A DNA stretch of 64,000 nt from Annona cherimola (GCA_030490835.1 CM059975.1:50521174-50585173), one strand, 5' to 3'; positions 8,553-20,542 are shown, counted from the stretch's first letter. A program made the numbers and translations. Notes: generated by a model from the sequence alone, not told the origin.

Positions 8553-11500
8553 TTGATTATTTTTCAGATATGTTTCAAGGCAAAGGCAAACAATGAATGG
8601 TTCATGAATAGCGGTTGTTCAAGGCATATGACCGAAGAAAGAAGTTTATTCCATAAACTTAAGCCTTGCAACGATGGAACAGTTGCTTTTGGAAATAATG
8701 AGAAAGGTAAAATTAAAGGTAAAGGAAACATCTATAGTATTTCTAATGCATGCATGGAAGATGTTTTGTTTGTTGAAGGACTCAAGCACAATTTAATGAG
8801 CATTAGTCAATTATGTGACAAAGGATATAAGGTTGTGTTTGAATCATCTATATGTAATGTATTTGATGGAGAACATATCATGTTTAGGGAAAAAAGACAT
8901 GGAAATGTATACTTGGTTTCACTTGATGAATTAGATGGTCAATGTCTAATGGCCATTGATAATGATCCATGGGTTTGGCATAAAAGGCTTGGACATATAA
9001 ACATGGAAAATATAAAGACCCTATGGAAAAAGAGTTTGGTAGAAGGATTACCGAAGTTGAAATATGACAAGGATAAAATTTGCAAGGCATGTCAATTATC
9101 AAAACAACCTAAAATGCCTTTCTCTACCAAAAAGGAAATTTCCACCACTAGGCCACTTGAATTGCTACACATGGATCTATATGGGTCATCTGATATTTTA
9201 ACCATTGGTGGAAAGAAATATGTGTTTGTAATTGTTGATGATTTTTCAAGATTCACATGGATAATTCTCTTAGCTAGCAAAGATGAAGCATTCTCTATGT
9301 TTGCAACTTTTGTAAATTTGGTGCAAAATGAAAAACAAAGTACTATTATAACTATAAGAAGTGATCATGGTGGTGAATTTGAAAACAAACGATTCATAGA
9401 ACTATGTAATGAAAAAGGAATTCATCACACATTTTCTGCACCAAGAACTCCACAACAAAATGGAGTAGTTGAAAGGAAAAACAGAACTATACAAAAGATG
9501 GCTAGAACATTGCTAAATGAAAGCAAACTATCCAAGAAATTTTGGGGTGAAGCTGTAAATACAGCTTGTCATGTTTTGAATCGAGTTACCATTAGAGAAA
9601 TCTTGAAAAAGACCCCATATGAGCTATGGAAAGGAAGAAAACCAAATATCTCTTATTTTCATGCTTTTGGATGCACATGCTATGTTTTGAACAATGGAAA
9701 AACCAACCTGGGAAAACTAGATGCTAAAAGTGATGAGACAATATTCCTTGGTTACTCATCAAATAGCAAAGCATATAGAGTATTCAATAAACGAAACCAA
9801 GTTGTAGAAGAGTCGATACATGTTGTCTTTGATGAGTTTAACCAAACTCCTAGAAAGGAGGATGAATTAAGTGATACAGATGAAACAAAAGGAAAAGAAC
9901 AACCAAAGGAAATCAAGCTCAAGCCAGAAAATCTCATGGAGGAAGAGGTAAGTAAAGGTAATGACTCTTACAAATCTCCAACTGATTTAAAGTTCAAAAA
10001 TGCCCATCCAATTGAGCAAGTCATTAGAAATGTGTATGAAGGAGTAAAAACTAGAAGATCAAGGCAAAACATTTGTGGACAATATGCTTTTGTGTCCAAG
10101 ATCGAACCAACTACCATTAAACAAGCTCTTAATGATGAAAGATGAGTTATTGCAATGCAGGAAGAGCTAAATCAATTTGAAAGAAATGATGTATGACATT
10201 TAGTTTCTAGACCAAATGGTCATACCATTGTCATACCATTATTGGTACCAAATGGATATTTAAAAACAAATTGGACGAAAGCGGACTTGTAATTAGAAAC
10301 AAGGCTAGATTAGTAGCCAAAGGGTATTCCCTGGAAGAAGGAATTGATTTTGAAGAATCATATGCACCTGTGGCTAGATTAGAAGCCATACGTATCTTAC
10401 TAGCATTTGCTTCTCATATGAATTTCAAATTGTTTCAAATGGATGTAAAAAGTGCATTTCTGAACGGATATTTGAATGAAGAAGTATATGTTGAACAACC
10501 CCTAGGATTTGAAGAAAAGGATCAATCGAAATATGTTTATAAATTGACCAAAGCGTTATATGAATTAAAACAAGCTCCAAGAGCTTGGTATGAAAGGTTG
10601 AATAAATTTTTGATTGATCATGAGTTTCAAAGAGGGAAAGTTGATACTACTTTGTTCATTAAATATAAAAATAAAAATATTTTAATTGTACAAATTTATG
10701 TAGATGATATAATATTTGGTGCTACTGACGAAAATCTATGCCAAGAATTTTCTAAGATTATACAGAGCGAATTCGAAATGAGCATGATGGGAGAATTAAA
10801 TTTCTTCCTTGGACTGCAAATCAAGCAACAAAGTGAAGGGATATTTCTAAACCAGTCCAAGTATGTCAAAGAAATGCTTAAGAAATTTGGAATGCAAAAC
10901 AGCAAAGGGGCAAATAGTCCAATGAGCCCTACAATCAAGATCGACACGGATGAAAATGGTAAAAGTATCAATCAAAAGCTTTATAGAAGCATGATAGGAT
11001 CTTTGCTATATTTAACTGCTTCTAGACCTGATATTCTATTCAGTGTTTGTATGTGCTCTAGATTTCAAGCATGTCCTAAAGAATCACATCTACTTGCTGT
11101 AAATAGGATTTTTAAATATTTAACAAAAACCACCAATCTTGGACTATGGTATCCAAAGGGGTCAACCTTTGATTTAATCGGCTATTCGGATGCGGATTTT
11201 ACCGGCTATAAGGTAGATAGAAAGAGTACTAGTGGAACTTGTCAGTTTCTAAGACATATGTTAGTTTCATGGCACTCAAGAAAACAAACAAGTGTTGCTC
11301 TATCTACTGCGGAAGCCGAATACATAGCCGCCGGTAGTTGTTGTGCCCAATTACTTTGAGTGAAACAACAATTGAAAGATTATGGTATTGATTATTTTGA
11401 TATTCCTATTAGATGTGATAATACAAGTGCAATATGTCTAATTAAGAATCCTGTACTGCATTCAAGAACCAAGCATATTGATGTAAGACACCATTTTATT

Positions 11501-11641
11501 AGAGAACATGTTGAAAATCATGATGTTTGCTTAGAATATGTGAAAACAGAAGACCAAATTGCTGATATTTTTACCAAACCACTAGCTAAGGAATCATTTT
11601 GTAAAATTAGGAATGATATGGGGATGATAGAGCTAAATTAG
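8553..11641 (+). pseudogene. pol: C1 Pol polyprotein: protease, integrase, RT, RNase H (broken)
   Basis: Copia-type Pol. Protease: the active-site triplet reads Asn-Ser-Gly (Asn codon 8607-8609) where C2 and C3 have Asp-Ser-Gly, so the protease is expected to be dead. Integrase: HHCC finger (HKRLGH ... CKAC) and the DDE triad at residues 208, 271 and 307 of this frame, giving the D-35-E spacing. [10 protein letters not shown] motif at 10697-10720. RNase H: SDAD, STAEAEY and RCDNTSA motifs. Breaks: Trp codons turned to TGA at 10143-10145 and 10194-10196, an 11-bp tandem duplication at 10221-10242 that shifts the frame, and another Trp to TGA at 11357-11359. Each of these is judged against the C3 copy. 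Pol ends at 11639-11641. Confidence 0.92.
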
Positions 11642-11675
11642 AAAAATTAAATAAGAAACTCAAATTTGAAAAGGT

Positions 11676-11860
11676 CAAGTCGATGGGTCAAGTCGACTCC
11701 ATGGAGGCCAAGTCGACTTTAGCCAAGTCGACTTGGGAAAGTGAAGTCGACTCCGCTTCTGAAGCGAAGTCGACTCCACAGGGTCGAAGTCGACTCCGCA
11801 CTAGGGCGAAGCCGACTCCGAGGGACCGAAGTCGACTTCACCTAGGGCAAGTCGACTCCG
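11676..11860. repeat. Internal AGTCGACT array between pol and ORF3 of C1
   Basis: Eight exact AGTCGACT octamers in about 170 bp, spaced about 18 to 30 bp apart, starting 34 bp after the pol stop. This is the same palindrome that fills the LTR U3, at higher density. The short ORF that crosses it is a by-product of the repeats. C3 has the same array at the same place (51391-51520); C2 has lost it. Confidence 0.9.
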
Positions 11861-12239
11861 CGAGCGCGCGACCGTTCCTCTTCTCCCTCTCTTTCTTTTT
11901 CTTTCCTTTCTTCTTCCTTCTTTCCCATTTCCCGCCTACTTCCCTGTTCTTCTTCCTCTCCGGTGATTTGAATCCCTCGCAAAAACTTCGGCGACCAGCC
12001 ATCTCTTCCCTCTCCGGCGATCTCGTCTTCCGAAATCCTCGACCGTAGCTCATCTCCCTTCATTATCTCCGGCAAACAACCGTCCCACTCTCTCTCTGCT
12101 CTCCGACCATTTTTTTTCCATTCAGTTCATCTTCTTCCATTCCGACAGACCGACTGTCTACTTACAGCAACCTGCCTTTCCATTTCATTCCCAATATTTC
12201 CTTTTCTCTCTCAGTTCCCAAACTCCCAAAATCAATTCA
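11861..12239 (+). promoter_or_regulatory. Pyrimidine-rich leader of ORF3
   Basis: About 380 bp of C/T-rich plus-strand sequence with long CTTT runs, ending at the ORF3 ATG. It resembles a plant 5' untranslated leader or a strong splice-acceptor region. No TATA box is seen. C3 has an equivalent leader (51521-51815). Confidence 0.5.
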
Positions 12240-13819
12240 ATGGCACCTAAAAAGGCCGTATCAAAACCATCCCTCAAACGAATTCCCAGACCAATTACAT
12301 CTCACACAGAAGAAGAAGTACCCAGAAAACAACGCACCCCTTCCAAACGAGCCAGGGAAGAACCATCCACTTCCACTGGCCGTCGAGTACGATTCCAAGC
12401 GGGAACACCATCCACTATAGTGGGTCGTGAGGAACAAGCCCAAACCTCACAAAGTACTCAATCTGGGGCACGTCGAAGAGGCAACACAGCTGCCAAAGCT
12501 CAAGTGTTGAAAATGCCAACAACATACTTCAAAACCGAACTCCAGCACAGTCGGTTTTACAAATCTTTCTACGAGCGTAAGGTATTCATTCCCAAGATCA
12601 TTGATTTCAAGTTCTTAAAAAATTATGGATCCGACATAGAAGATCTATTGGATTTCCAAGGATGGACGAAGCTCCTAAAAGAAGATGAAAAAGTCTATCC
12701 AGATCTTACCAGAATCTTTTACTATCTGTGGGATGAAGATTACTATGGAAGCTTGTCAAAGGAGTGGATATGTTCTTTGGAATAGAAGTAACTCCAAGTT
12801 TGGAAGCGGCCTTGATAAATATTGGTCAGATACTTGAAGTTCCCTACATAGATGAGCCACTTCCTGAAGATCTTACACTGGATCAAATGTATAATCAGCT
12901 CACCCGAAGCAATAAATATCACCCAGGAATCAAATTTCTTCATTACATGGATCTCTACCCCAGGCTTCGTGTACTCAGACTTCTCATTGCCCACTGCATC
13001 TACCCAAAGGGCGGTGGAAGAAATCAGTTAAACCCACAAGAAGCCGGGATACTCTGGAAGGTGGCAAACAGAGTCAAGGTTAGCTTACCAAGACTATTTC
13101 TTGAAGCCTTGGCCTCCATAAAGGACAATCCGAGGGGAGTCCTACCATATGGCACCTGGATCACGAAGATCCTTGAACATTTTGAAGTGGATATTGAAGG
13201 CGAGCCCTTCGAAGTACTGAAATCCACCAATGCCATCAACAAAGCACTGATTCAACGGATGAAGATTAATGTGCTTGAACTAAGGGCTGAAGCTCCGGAA
13301 GAAGAGCGAGCACAGACTGAGGGGGAGCAACCTCCCGAGGCACCACCTGCTCAAGAGGAGCCAGTATCTCCCATGACGCACGGATCCTACTCTCCACAAG
13401 GATCTGTTGCACCTGAACGAGCGCCTCCAACATCATCTCAAGAGGTCACGCTTCAAAGTATCAAAGAAGAGATATCTGCTCTTCGGGAAGAAATGGGTCA
13501 TCAAGAGGATCGCATGACCAGTCTCGTGACCGAGGTTCTAAATGCAATCAATGATATGCATTCCCGACAAGATCGAATCGATCGGGAAATGCGTACCATT
13601 CGATACCATCTTGCATCGGGGCGTCACAAAAATCGACCCATACCTGAACTTGATCCATTCGATTCAGGATCAATTCAAAGAGATCCGACTCCCGCTCCAG
13701 TTTCCTCCTTCTATTCCTCTGCTCATGTCCGTCCCATCAAACCAACTCAGTCCGTCTATCCCATTTCCCAATTTCAATTCACCAAATCCTTGGTGATTGA
13801 ACCATTTTCGATAGATTGA
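12240..13819 (+). pseudogene. C1 third ORF (env-position protein), frameshifted
   Basis: Roughly 525 residues in two frames: 12240-12785 and then 12764-13819, with the shift near 12737-12745 relative to C3. The start ATG (MAPKK) matches C3. Layout: basic, Ser/Thr-rich N-terminus with a nuclear-signal-like KRAREEP stretch; a globular middle (about residues 95-345) with HSRFYK, LHYMDLYPRLRVLRLL and GVLPYGTWITKILE; a Pro/Glu-rich linker; a coiled coil (about 400-460) and a Pro/Ser-rich tail. The middle resembles the putative plant transposon protein domain (Pfam PF20167 type) seen in Athila 3' ORFs. No signal peptide or membrane segment is visible, so calling it an envelope protein would be unjustified. 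Function unknown. Confidence 0.75.
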
Positions 13820-13820
13820 C

Positions 13821-13834
13821 AAAAAGGGGGAGAT
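13821..13834 (+). other. C1 upstream polypurine tract
   Basis: AAAAAGGGGGAGAT just after the ORF3 stop. It duplicates the tract next to the 3' LTR, about 300 bp away. The 290 bp between the two tracts hold no gene. Multiple polypurine tracts are a known Sirevirus trait. Confidence 0.8.
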
Positions 13835-14128
13835 AGATTAGGAGTTGAGCGTAGAGGGTTATTTGTTTTTGGGTCGGGTAGTCTGTATTATAGGTTTCAT
13901 TTTTTGCTCTACATTGAAATTTGTAAAATGAAACTTGATATATGAAAGATGCTTTATGTGTTCTATGATTGCTTGCAAAGATTGATGAATGCTAAACTTG
14001 TTAATGATTGGTTCTATGATAATGCTTTGCTTGAAAGGTATGAATTCTATGAAAATGTTTTGAATTCTATGCTCTGAACCATATATGTTTGAAAGATATC
14101 CATCTCAAATTAAGTTTTGTCAATCATC

Positions 14129-14142
14129 AAAAAGGGGGAGAT
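14129..14142 (+). other. C1 polypurine tract at 3' LTR
   Basis: AAAAAGGGGGAG directly before the 3' LTR (14143); this is where plus-strand synthesis is expected to be primed. Confidence 0.9.
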
Positions 14143-15826
14143 TGTTGGAAATAATGTTCAAAACAAAACAAAATTGACCAAAGCATGAGTTTTGATGATT
14201 AACAAAGTCGAATTTGAGTTTTAAGTTAAGTACTAATGCATATGTTCAATGTGTTAAGGAAAGCAAGAAGTCAAGTCGATTACCAAGTCGACTTGGACTT
14301 CGACTTGGGGTGAAATCGATACCCAAGTCGACTTCACAAGCCACTTCAAATAACAAAAAGTGGACAGCGTTGAAAATAGAAAACAAACAGGTGAAGTCGC
14401 AGGCCAAGTCGACTCCACTTGCGACTTGGGAAGCCAAGTCGCAGACGAAGTCGACTCCATCATCGACTTCAAATGTCAAAGAGTGACCAATGTTGAAATG
14501 TGGAAATGGACATGGCGAAGTCGCAGGCGAAGTCGACTCCAGGTGCGACTTGGGCGAAGTCACAGACAAGGTCGACTCCATCCTCGACTTGAGAAAGTTC
14601 AAACTTCAGAGATGCAGTTCCAAGCTCATTCAAAGAATCCATTTGAGCTTTCTCAAATCCAAAGTAAGGTGCAAAGACCATTCTCAAGATTAACTTGACT
14701 TTCTTGAAATTCAAAGCAAAGATTCAAGTTCAAGCCAATCCAAGATGAATCAAAGTCAAGCTCTTCAAAGATTGACAAGATCTACAAGTATGAGGAGCCA
14801 TTTCAGAATTAAAAGGACTAAAGGAAGAAAGCCAAGCAAGATAGAAGCAAATCAAATGAGGATCAAAGCATTTTTGACAAAAGACCAAGTCAAGTCGCAA
14901 CCCAAGTCGACTCCAGGATCGACTTGAGTTGAAGTCTGAAGCCAAGTCGACCCAAGACTCAGACTTGGAAATCTGAAGAAGTGAAGTCGCACACGAGGTC
15001 GACTCCAGGTGCGATTTGGAAGCCAAGTCGCAGGCCAAGTCGACTCCATCTTCGACTTGGAAAATAACGTTCGAATTTTTGAACGTTGGAGATCATTTAT
15101 TGCGCGCCAACCACCTCTACAACGTTCAAATCATCCTCACTCTATAAATAGACACTCAAATGAGCGTGAATAAGAGACAAGACACAACAATACACTGTTA
15201 TATACACTACAAAGTCCAAAAAGAGAAAAGAAGTGCAAGAAAGAGTTTCTATTCCCTTTTCTCCATATTTGAGTGGTCCATATACATTCAAAGGAAGAAA
15301 GAGTTTCAAGTTGCAAGTTGCTTCATCGATACTCAACCAAGCTGCTTCTACAAATTCTACCTCGAGCTAAACTTGCCTACACATCTCTGTAAAGTCTAGT
15401 TTTTCTTATTTCTAAGTTCTTGTTGTATTGAAATTGATCTAGCTTGGGTAGCTAGGATCAAGTATATGCAAAGTAGTGTGTGATTGGAGTGGAACTCATC
15501 ACCTACTTGTGCTGTGTGTTGTGTATGCCCCCTAGAGCTGGAATCTAGAAGAGAGCGGAGACTCTAAGTGTATTCGAGGAATACATAGTGGAACCCAAGT
15601 CACAGCGGAGTGTGAGCTTGGAAGAGTGGAGTAGGGAAGGATTGCCCGAACCACTATAAATCTTTTCTTCTTCTTCCTTTTACTGCTTTATCTTAATTGC
15701 TCTCTACTTGCTTTCAAAAGGGGATTAATCTTTCAACGGGTTAAGACTTTAATTTACCAAAGAATTTTTTAAAGAACCCAATTCACCCCTCCCCTTTTGG
15801 GTTTTGCCATCAACTCGGGACCAACA
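14143..15826 (+). repeat. C1 3' LTR
   Basis: 1,684 bp, TGTTGG to CCAACA, with palindrome array, AACGTTC repeats and TATA box (15143-15150) as in the 5' LTR. Followed exactly by the target duplication ATATG (15827-15831). Confidence 0.95.
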
Positions 15827-18502
15827 ATATGGATTGATTTTTGGGCAAAAAAATTTCATAAGGTCCATGACATGTGGACATTTCTAAGGTACAACTTTAT
15901 GACCCATTAATGTGATGATTTTGATTAATTTTCTATAAGATAATTACCCATTTTACTAGGGTAATATTGTGCCACCATAGGAAGGGATAAGATACTGATT
16001 AATTACCCTCCAAATGATGTGGCAAGGTGGGCCCAAAAATCTGAAAAATGAAGGGTATAAAAGAGGCTTCCATGGGGACGTTTCAAGAGGGTTAGAGAGA
16101 GAAAAATTTTGAGGAGCAAACTCCTCCAAGCCAGGAAGCCCTGCACGACCCAAAACAATAAGGAAAAGAGTGGAAAAATAGGAGAAAAAGAGAAGAAAAT
16201 AAGGGAAGAAAGAAAGGGATTCAAGCTAGGAAAGTTTAGATTCAAGTTTGATTCGATTCAAGTAAGTATATTTCAAGTTTTGGATGCTTTAATCCTAAGT
16301 TTTTCACCTCAAATCATGAGCCATGAATACGGTTCATAAAAAAACTCTTAAAGAATGAGTTATAGTGCCTTGATAAGGGTATTGAATGATTTTTGAAAGA
16401 TTTAAATGAGATCAAGAGTTCAGGAGAGTGAATAGGGAAGTTAGGGTTGAATTTCGAGAAGAAATCTAACTTAGAAATTCTGAAAACCCTAAACCAAGTT
16501 GCTGTTTGATTAAAGTATGACGATTTGGATGTAATTAAAATTCTTTTGGGTTACATATGTTGATTTGAGCATTTATTAAGGATTTTAGCAAAAATGGAAC
16601 TTAGGGTTTCAAGTAATACCCGATATTTCTATTTTTGAGTTAAAAATGATACAAAGAAGTGCTTAAATGGTTTATGGATGAATTGTAGGTTAAATTACCC
16701 TAAATTAAAGACCCTTTGGATGACCTAAGTGGGCTGGATAAGTTTGCTATAAATCTGATTTTTTAGGGTATATGAATGGAATGTCCAAACGGAGGCCAAA
16801 ACGGGTGCTTTACATGTGATTTTTGTTGTTGTTTGTAAATAAATTATTTATGAATATTATGGAGGGTAAAATAACCTATGTTTAAGGTACTTTGATTGTC
16901 CAAAAGGTTTTGAAAATATTATCCCTAAATCTAATTTTATGGACATATGTTTTGGACTCGTCAAAACGGGTCAAATGGACACCCAATATGCATGAATATG
17001 TTGTTGTTATGGAAGCCAACGAATTATGAATTTTAAATATGTAATAATACCTTAAATTTGGTTTAAGAAAATAATGTTTAGTTGCTGAAAATTATGACTT
17101 AAAAATCGGTTATGATTTAAGTCACGAAAGGAGCGTTGAAATGGTGTAACATGTGTCTTAACATGGCTGTTTTAGAAATTAGTGATAAAGGGATTAAAAA
17201 TCCAAAATTAAACCTTAAAGTATATGTTAATTAAGGGGTTTAATAATGATGAAAATGGGTGAAAGTTTCTGTGTTAAGAAAATTTAAGAAACACATAATA
17301 TATGTGCTGTATGTTGAACATATGTTAAGCATATGTGTGAATGGAAGATATGTGATTTATGTGAACTTTCTAAAATGAAAAATATGCATGAAAGTGTGAT
17401 AACATGCATGAGGAAGTTTTTGTATGAATAAGGATTAATTATCTAAATTTTTGAGATTTATTTATGAAGCTTGGAACGTCACCTATATGCTTAGAATAAG
17501 TATTGACGTAGAAAAAATGGAATATGCATGAAAAATGGTTAATGGGAGATATAAATTCTCATATGTTGAGATATGAATATATGCTATGTGTTTACCCTAA
17601 ATATGGAATGAATGATATGATGCACAAGTGTCTGTCATGTATCTATGTGAACTTGCTAAAATGCAGGACAAGGAGTCCACCCTTGACTTTGCCAAGTCAG
17701 AAGGTCCGGTGCCGGGGACAGAAAAGATCATGTTATGAAAGCATGTTTCCCGAGCTAGCGTACCCCCACATGAAGGATTATGTCATTAATGAAAATGATG
17801 CATTTTCACATCCAATGTTTATGAAATGCCCAAAAATTAAGATTAAATTGGTTTACATGACTTGTTTAAATGAAAGATTTATAAATAGTTTATGAAAAGG
17901 TTTCTGCTCCGCAGGTAGTTGATCACTTGCTAAGTATCTCCTACAGAATAGAGAAAAATGCTTTTAAACAATGTTGCCTTTAAAATGAATTGCCTGAAAA
18001 TCCTAAGCTTGCTTATTGAGTTTTAACTCACGTTTTGTTTTCCAAACCCAAAGACAAGTGAAAGGAAGGAGGCAAGGAGCACAGGTGGAGATTCAAGGAT
18101 GAATGAATTTCTATGAGTTACCTGTATATGAACCTAAGGTTGAATGGTTATCTGAATGGTAACAATTAAATTATTATTCAATGTTGAAGAAGGATTATGT
18201 TATGTTTTATGCTGATGGATTGGCGAAAATTTTTATGGATAAATGCTAAGGCATGAAATATCATGATATGATTAAGTATAAAGGTTATAAGATGACTTGT
18301 GTAATTCTCAAATGATATAATGGCCTAAAAAGGCATTTGATGGAAATTTGAATGTATGAAATGATATAAACGCCTAAGTAGTTAAGATAAAGTGGATAAA
18401 TATCCAAATAGTCCGCCATGTGACAGGGCAACAATCCTAATCACATTTACCAATAGATAGATCTTGGAGTAGGGATGTGACATCTCGGGTTGGGGCGCCA
18501 CA
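15827..18502 (+). mobile_element. Long gypsy-type LTR (G1), right part
   Basis: Continuation of 793-1714. TATAAAA at 16056-16062 is followed by a purine-rich leader; a TGAGT-TTTA-ACTCA hairpin is at 18017-18030; the LTR ends TTGGGGCGCCACA at 18502. A Met-tRNA-like primer site starts six bases later, which makes this a 5' LTR. ORFs in it (16109-16339, 17524-17895) have no recognisable features and are taken as chance. Confidence 0.7.
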
Positions 18503-18507
18503 GAAGT

Positions 18508-18520
18508 TGGTTTCAGAGCA
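18508..18520 (+). other. G1 primer binding site
   Basis: TGGTTTCAGAGCA, one base away from the Met-tRNA primer site TGGTATCAGAGCA, 5 bp after the LTR end. Confidence 0.65.
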
Positions 18521-18943
18521 TGGATTGGTAAATAGGCGTGGAAAACTTTTAAGTATGAAAATTGATAGCATATGATGCTAGATATGTGATTATATGATAA
18601 GTTATATATGATTATGATGTTTTGAATATAGCTGACATTCTATGTTTAAAATGCTAAGATGGCGGAAAAAGGAAAAAGGGATCAAATGAGATGAAAAAGG
18701 TAGTAAGGAAAAGCAACCTTACACCATGAAAAGTGAAGATAAAAATGAGAAATGTAGGAAAAAGGAAATCCAAATGAATGTATGATGATTGATAATGATA
18801 TTATGAATGTAGAAGTGCATTTGATTTTATTCAGATGCTAAGTGTATATAAAAAAGGAAAGGTCATTGATCTTTTGAGATTATATAATTGATTGTGTATG
18901 ATACGGATTATTTTATGACAAGAAATGATATTGATATGATTTT
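18521..18943 (+). other. G1 internal leader, cut by Athila element
   Basis: AT-rich 5' untranslated-like sequence. An ATG at 18659 opens a short Lys-rich frame that ends after about 11 codons; it may be the decayed start of gag. The sequence is cut at 18944 by the Athila LTR, and the rest of this element is not found in the window. Confidence 0.45.
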
Positions 18944-20536
18944 TGATAACTCGTATTTTTATGAGTTATCATGGCCCATTTCAGACTTAATTTGTATGTT
19001 AGTTCAAGAGATTAAGCTTAGTTTGTACTCTTTTAGCTTAATTTTCATCCGCTTTGCATTTTAGGAGCATTAATTAGTTTTTAGGCAATTTTAGCATTAA
19101 TTAGGCATTTTTAGTTTATTTATTCAGTTTTTCATTTTTTGTAGGAAGGACAAGATGTACGGCAGCAGAGCGGACGAGTTGAAGGCAAGATGAGGCATCC
19201 AGATGCAGGGAGTTGGCGCCTAGGCACCACCCATTGGCGCCCAGGCGCCACCCTACACGCCTTGACCATTTGCAGCACACACAGCTAACATGAAGGAGCA
19301 GTCCAGAGAGTTGGCGCCTAGGCGCCACCCAGGGGCGCCCAGGCGCCACTTCATCAACATGCAACTCAAGTGAAAACATGGCTGAGACCACAAGTTAGAA
19401 ACCACTTCCAGGGGTGCAAAAATCCCTAGGGTTCCAGAATGTCTCTAAACTGCTCCGCACACAGAGAGTTGGAGCCTAGGCGCCAATACGCAGCCATGTG
19501 CGAATATTCTAGTGCGTAAGGTGCGCGAAAGGAGACTCTATATATAGTTCTTAGGGGTTCGCACGTGAAAAAAAAGGAGGGAGAGCTGGGAGAATGAACT
19601 ACAGTGCAAGAGAAAGCGGGAATCAAGATTAAAGCTCGGATTGAAGAAGGAATTCAAGTCCCGTTGGTGGAAACTTCCGAAAAATAGTTTTTATTATTCT
19701 TTCCAATTTTCTTTCTCTTCCTTATGGATACTTTTTATTTGGATGTATTGGATGTTAAGATCATGTATTTGAGCTAAACCTCCATTAGATGGATAGTTAG
19801 GATGAATTGAATTCTAAACTGTATTGTTTCTTGGTTCTTAGAATATTTAGGAATGAATATTTAAGCTTATATATATAATTGCATATAATTTACTTTTGCA
19901 TGTGTGAGTTTAATGCTTTTACAAGATTAGATACCTTGTAAGATGATTTAATTGCTCTATTTACCCTTGGAAAAGGGAGATATTTGTCAGATCCACGTGC
20001 AAGGCACAAGTTTCAACCTTTGTGTAAGGAGAGTTGTTTAACGGATAAGAATATACCATTAAACCCTGTGTAGTCATTATACAAGTTATAAACTTATCAA
20101 TTTCACTTTATTTAATGGCATGGGAACATGGCACTTAAATAGGGTGTAATTAGCTTTATATATTGTTGGAAGACATATATGAAGATATATGAACTTGGGC
20201 TAGTAAATTCATATGCAATCCCGCTTAACAGGAACCAGAGCAATATAGTTTAGATTCAAGGATTCCGATCTATCCATCTGCCATCCCTAATCAGTAAACT
20301 CGCTTTGAGTATCCAGTAGTCTCATGATCTCTACTCTGATTTCTGTTTCACAATCGTTAGCTTAATTAATTCACAAAACCAGAATTTCACAACCTTCGAA
20401 AGCAGTTAAGCTAAATAATAATTCCGGTTAACAATTCCTCATGGGAACGATACTCTACTCACTCTTTATTACTTGACACGGCACGTATACTTATGTAAAT
20501 AGCGAGCAGTTTAATAAACATATACACAACTCGTCA
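18944..20536 (+). repeat. A1 5' LTR
   Basis: 1,593 bp from TGATAACTCG to ACAACTCGTCA. It holds GGCGCC-type palindromes (19206-19345 and near 19475), a TATA box (19539-19546) and an AT-rich R/U5. Its 3' end is fixed by the primer site 6 bp downstream. No second copy is in the window, so the 5' end rests on the known Athila start TGATAAC. Confidence 0.85.
19206..19546 (+). promoter_or_regulatory. A1 LTR promoter: GGCGCC palindromes and TATA box
   Basis: Repeated GGCGCCTAGGCGCC and GGCGCCCAGGCGCC blocks (first near 19214, second near 19313, a partial one near 19475), then TATATATA at 19539-19546. A like module recurs inside the element before the 3' ORF (32175-32283). Confidence 0.75.
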
Positions 20537-20542
20537 AGTTTT

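Larger units (their letters stand above)
1715..15826 (+). mobile_element. Sirevirus-type Ty1/copia retrotransposon C1, with nested solo LTR
   Basis: Complete in outline: 5' LTR 1715-3397, primer site 3400-3414, gag from 3446, pol to 11641, a third ORF 12240-13819, two polypurine tracts, and 3' LTR 14143-15826. LTRs begin TGTTGG and end CCAACA. The 5-bp target duplication ATATG flanks it exactly. Without the nested solo LTR S1 (5028-8319 plus its ATTGC duplication) the element is about 10.8 kb. Domain order protease-integrase-RT-RNase H is the copia order; the duplicated polypurine tract, large gag with coiled-coil region, and extra 3' ORF are known Sirevirus traits. The two LTRs differ at roughly 29 positions of 1,684 by my eye count (about 1.7 percent), so the insertion is old enough to have decayed. 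Pol and ORF3 are broken. Confidence 0.95.

Noticed and set aside
8531..8567. A 37-bp intron (GTACC ... CAG) joining gag and pol
   Set aside because: Shorter than introns plants are known to splice efficiently; left only as a question in the findings.
11683..12048. 121-residue ORF after C1 pol
   Set aside because: Encoded by the AGTCGACT array and a pyrimidine run; low-complexity, not kept in C3.
12240..13819. Calling ORF3 an envelope glycoprotein
   Set aside because: No signal peptide or membrane-spanning segment visible; position alone is not enough.
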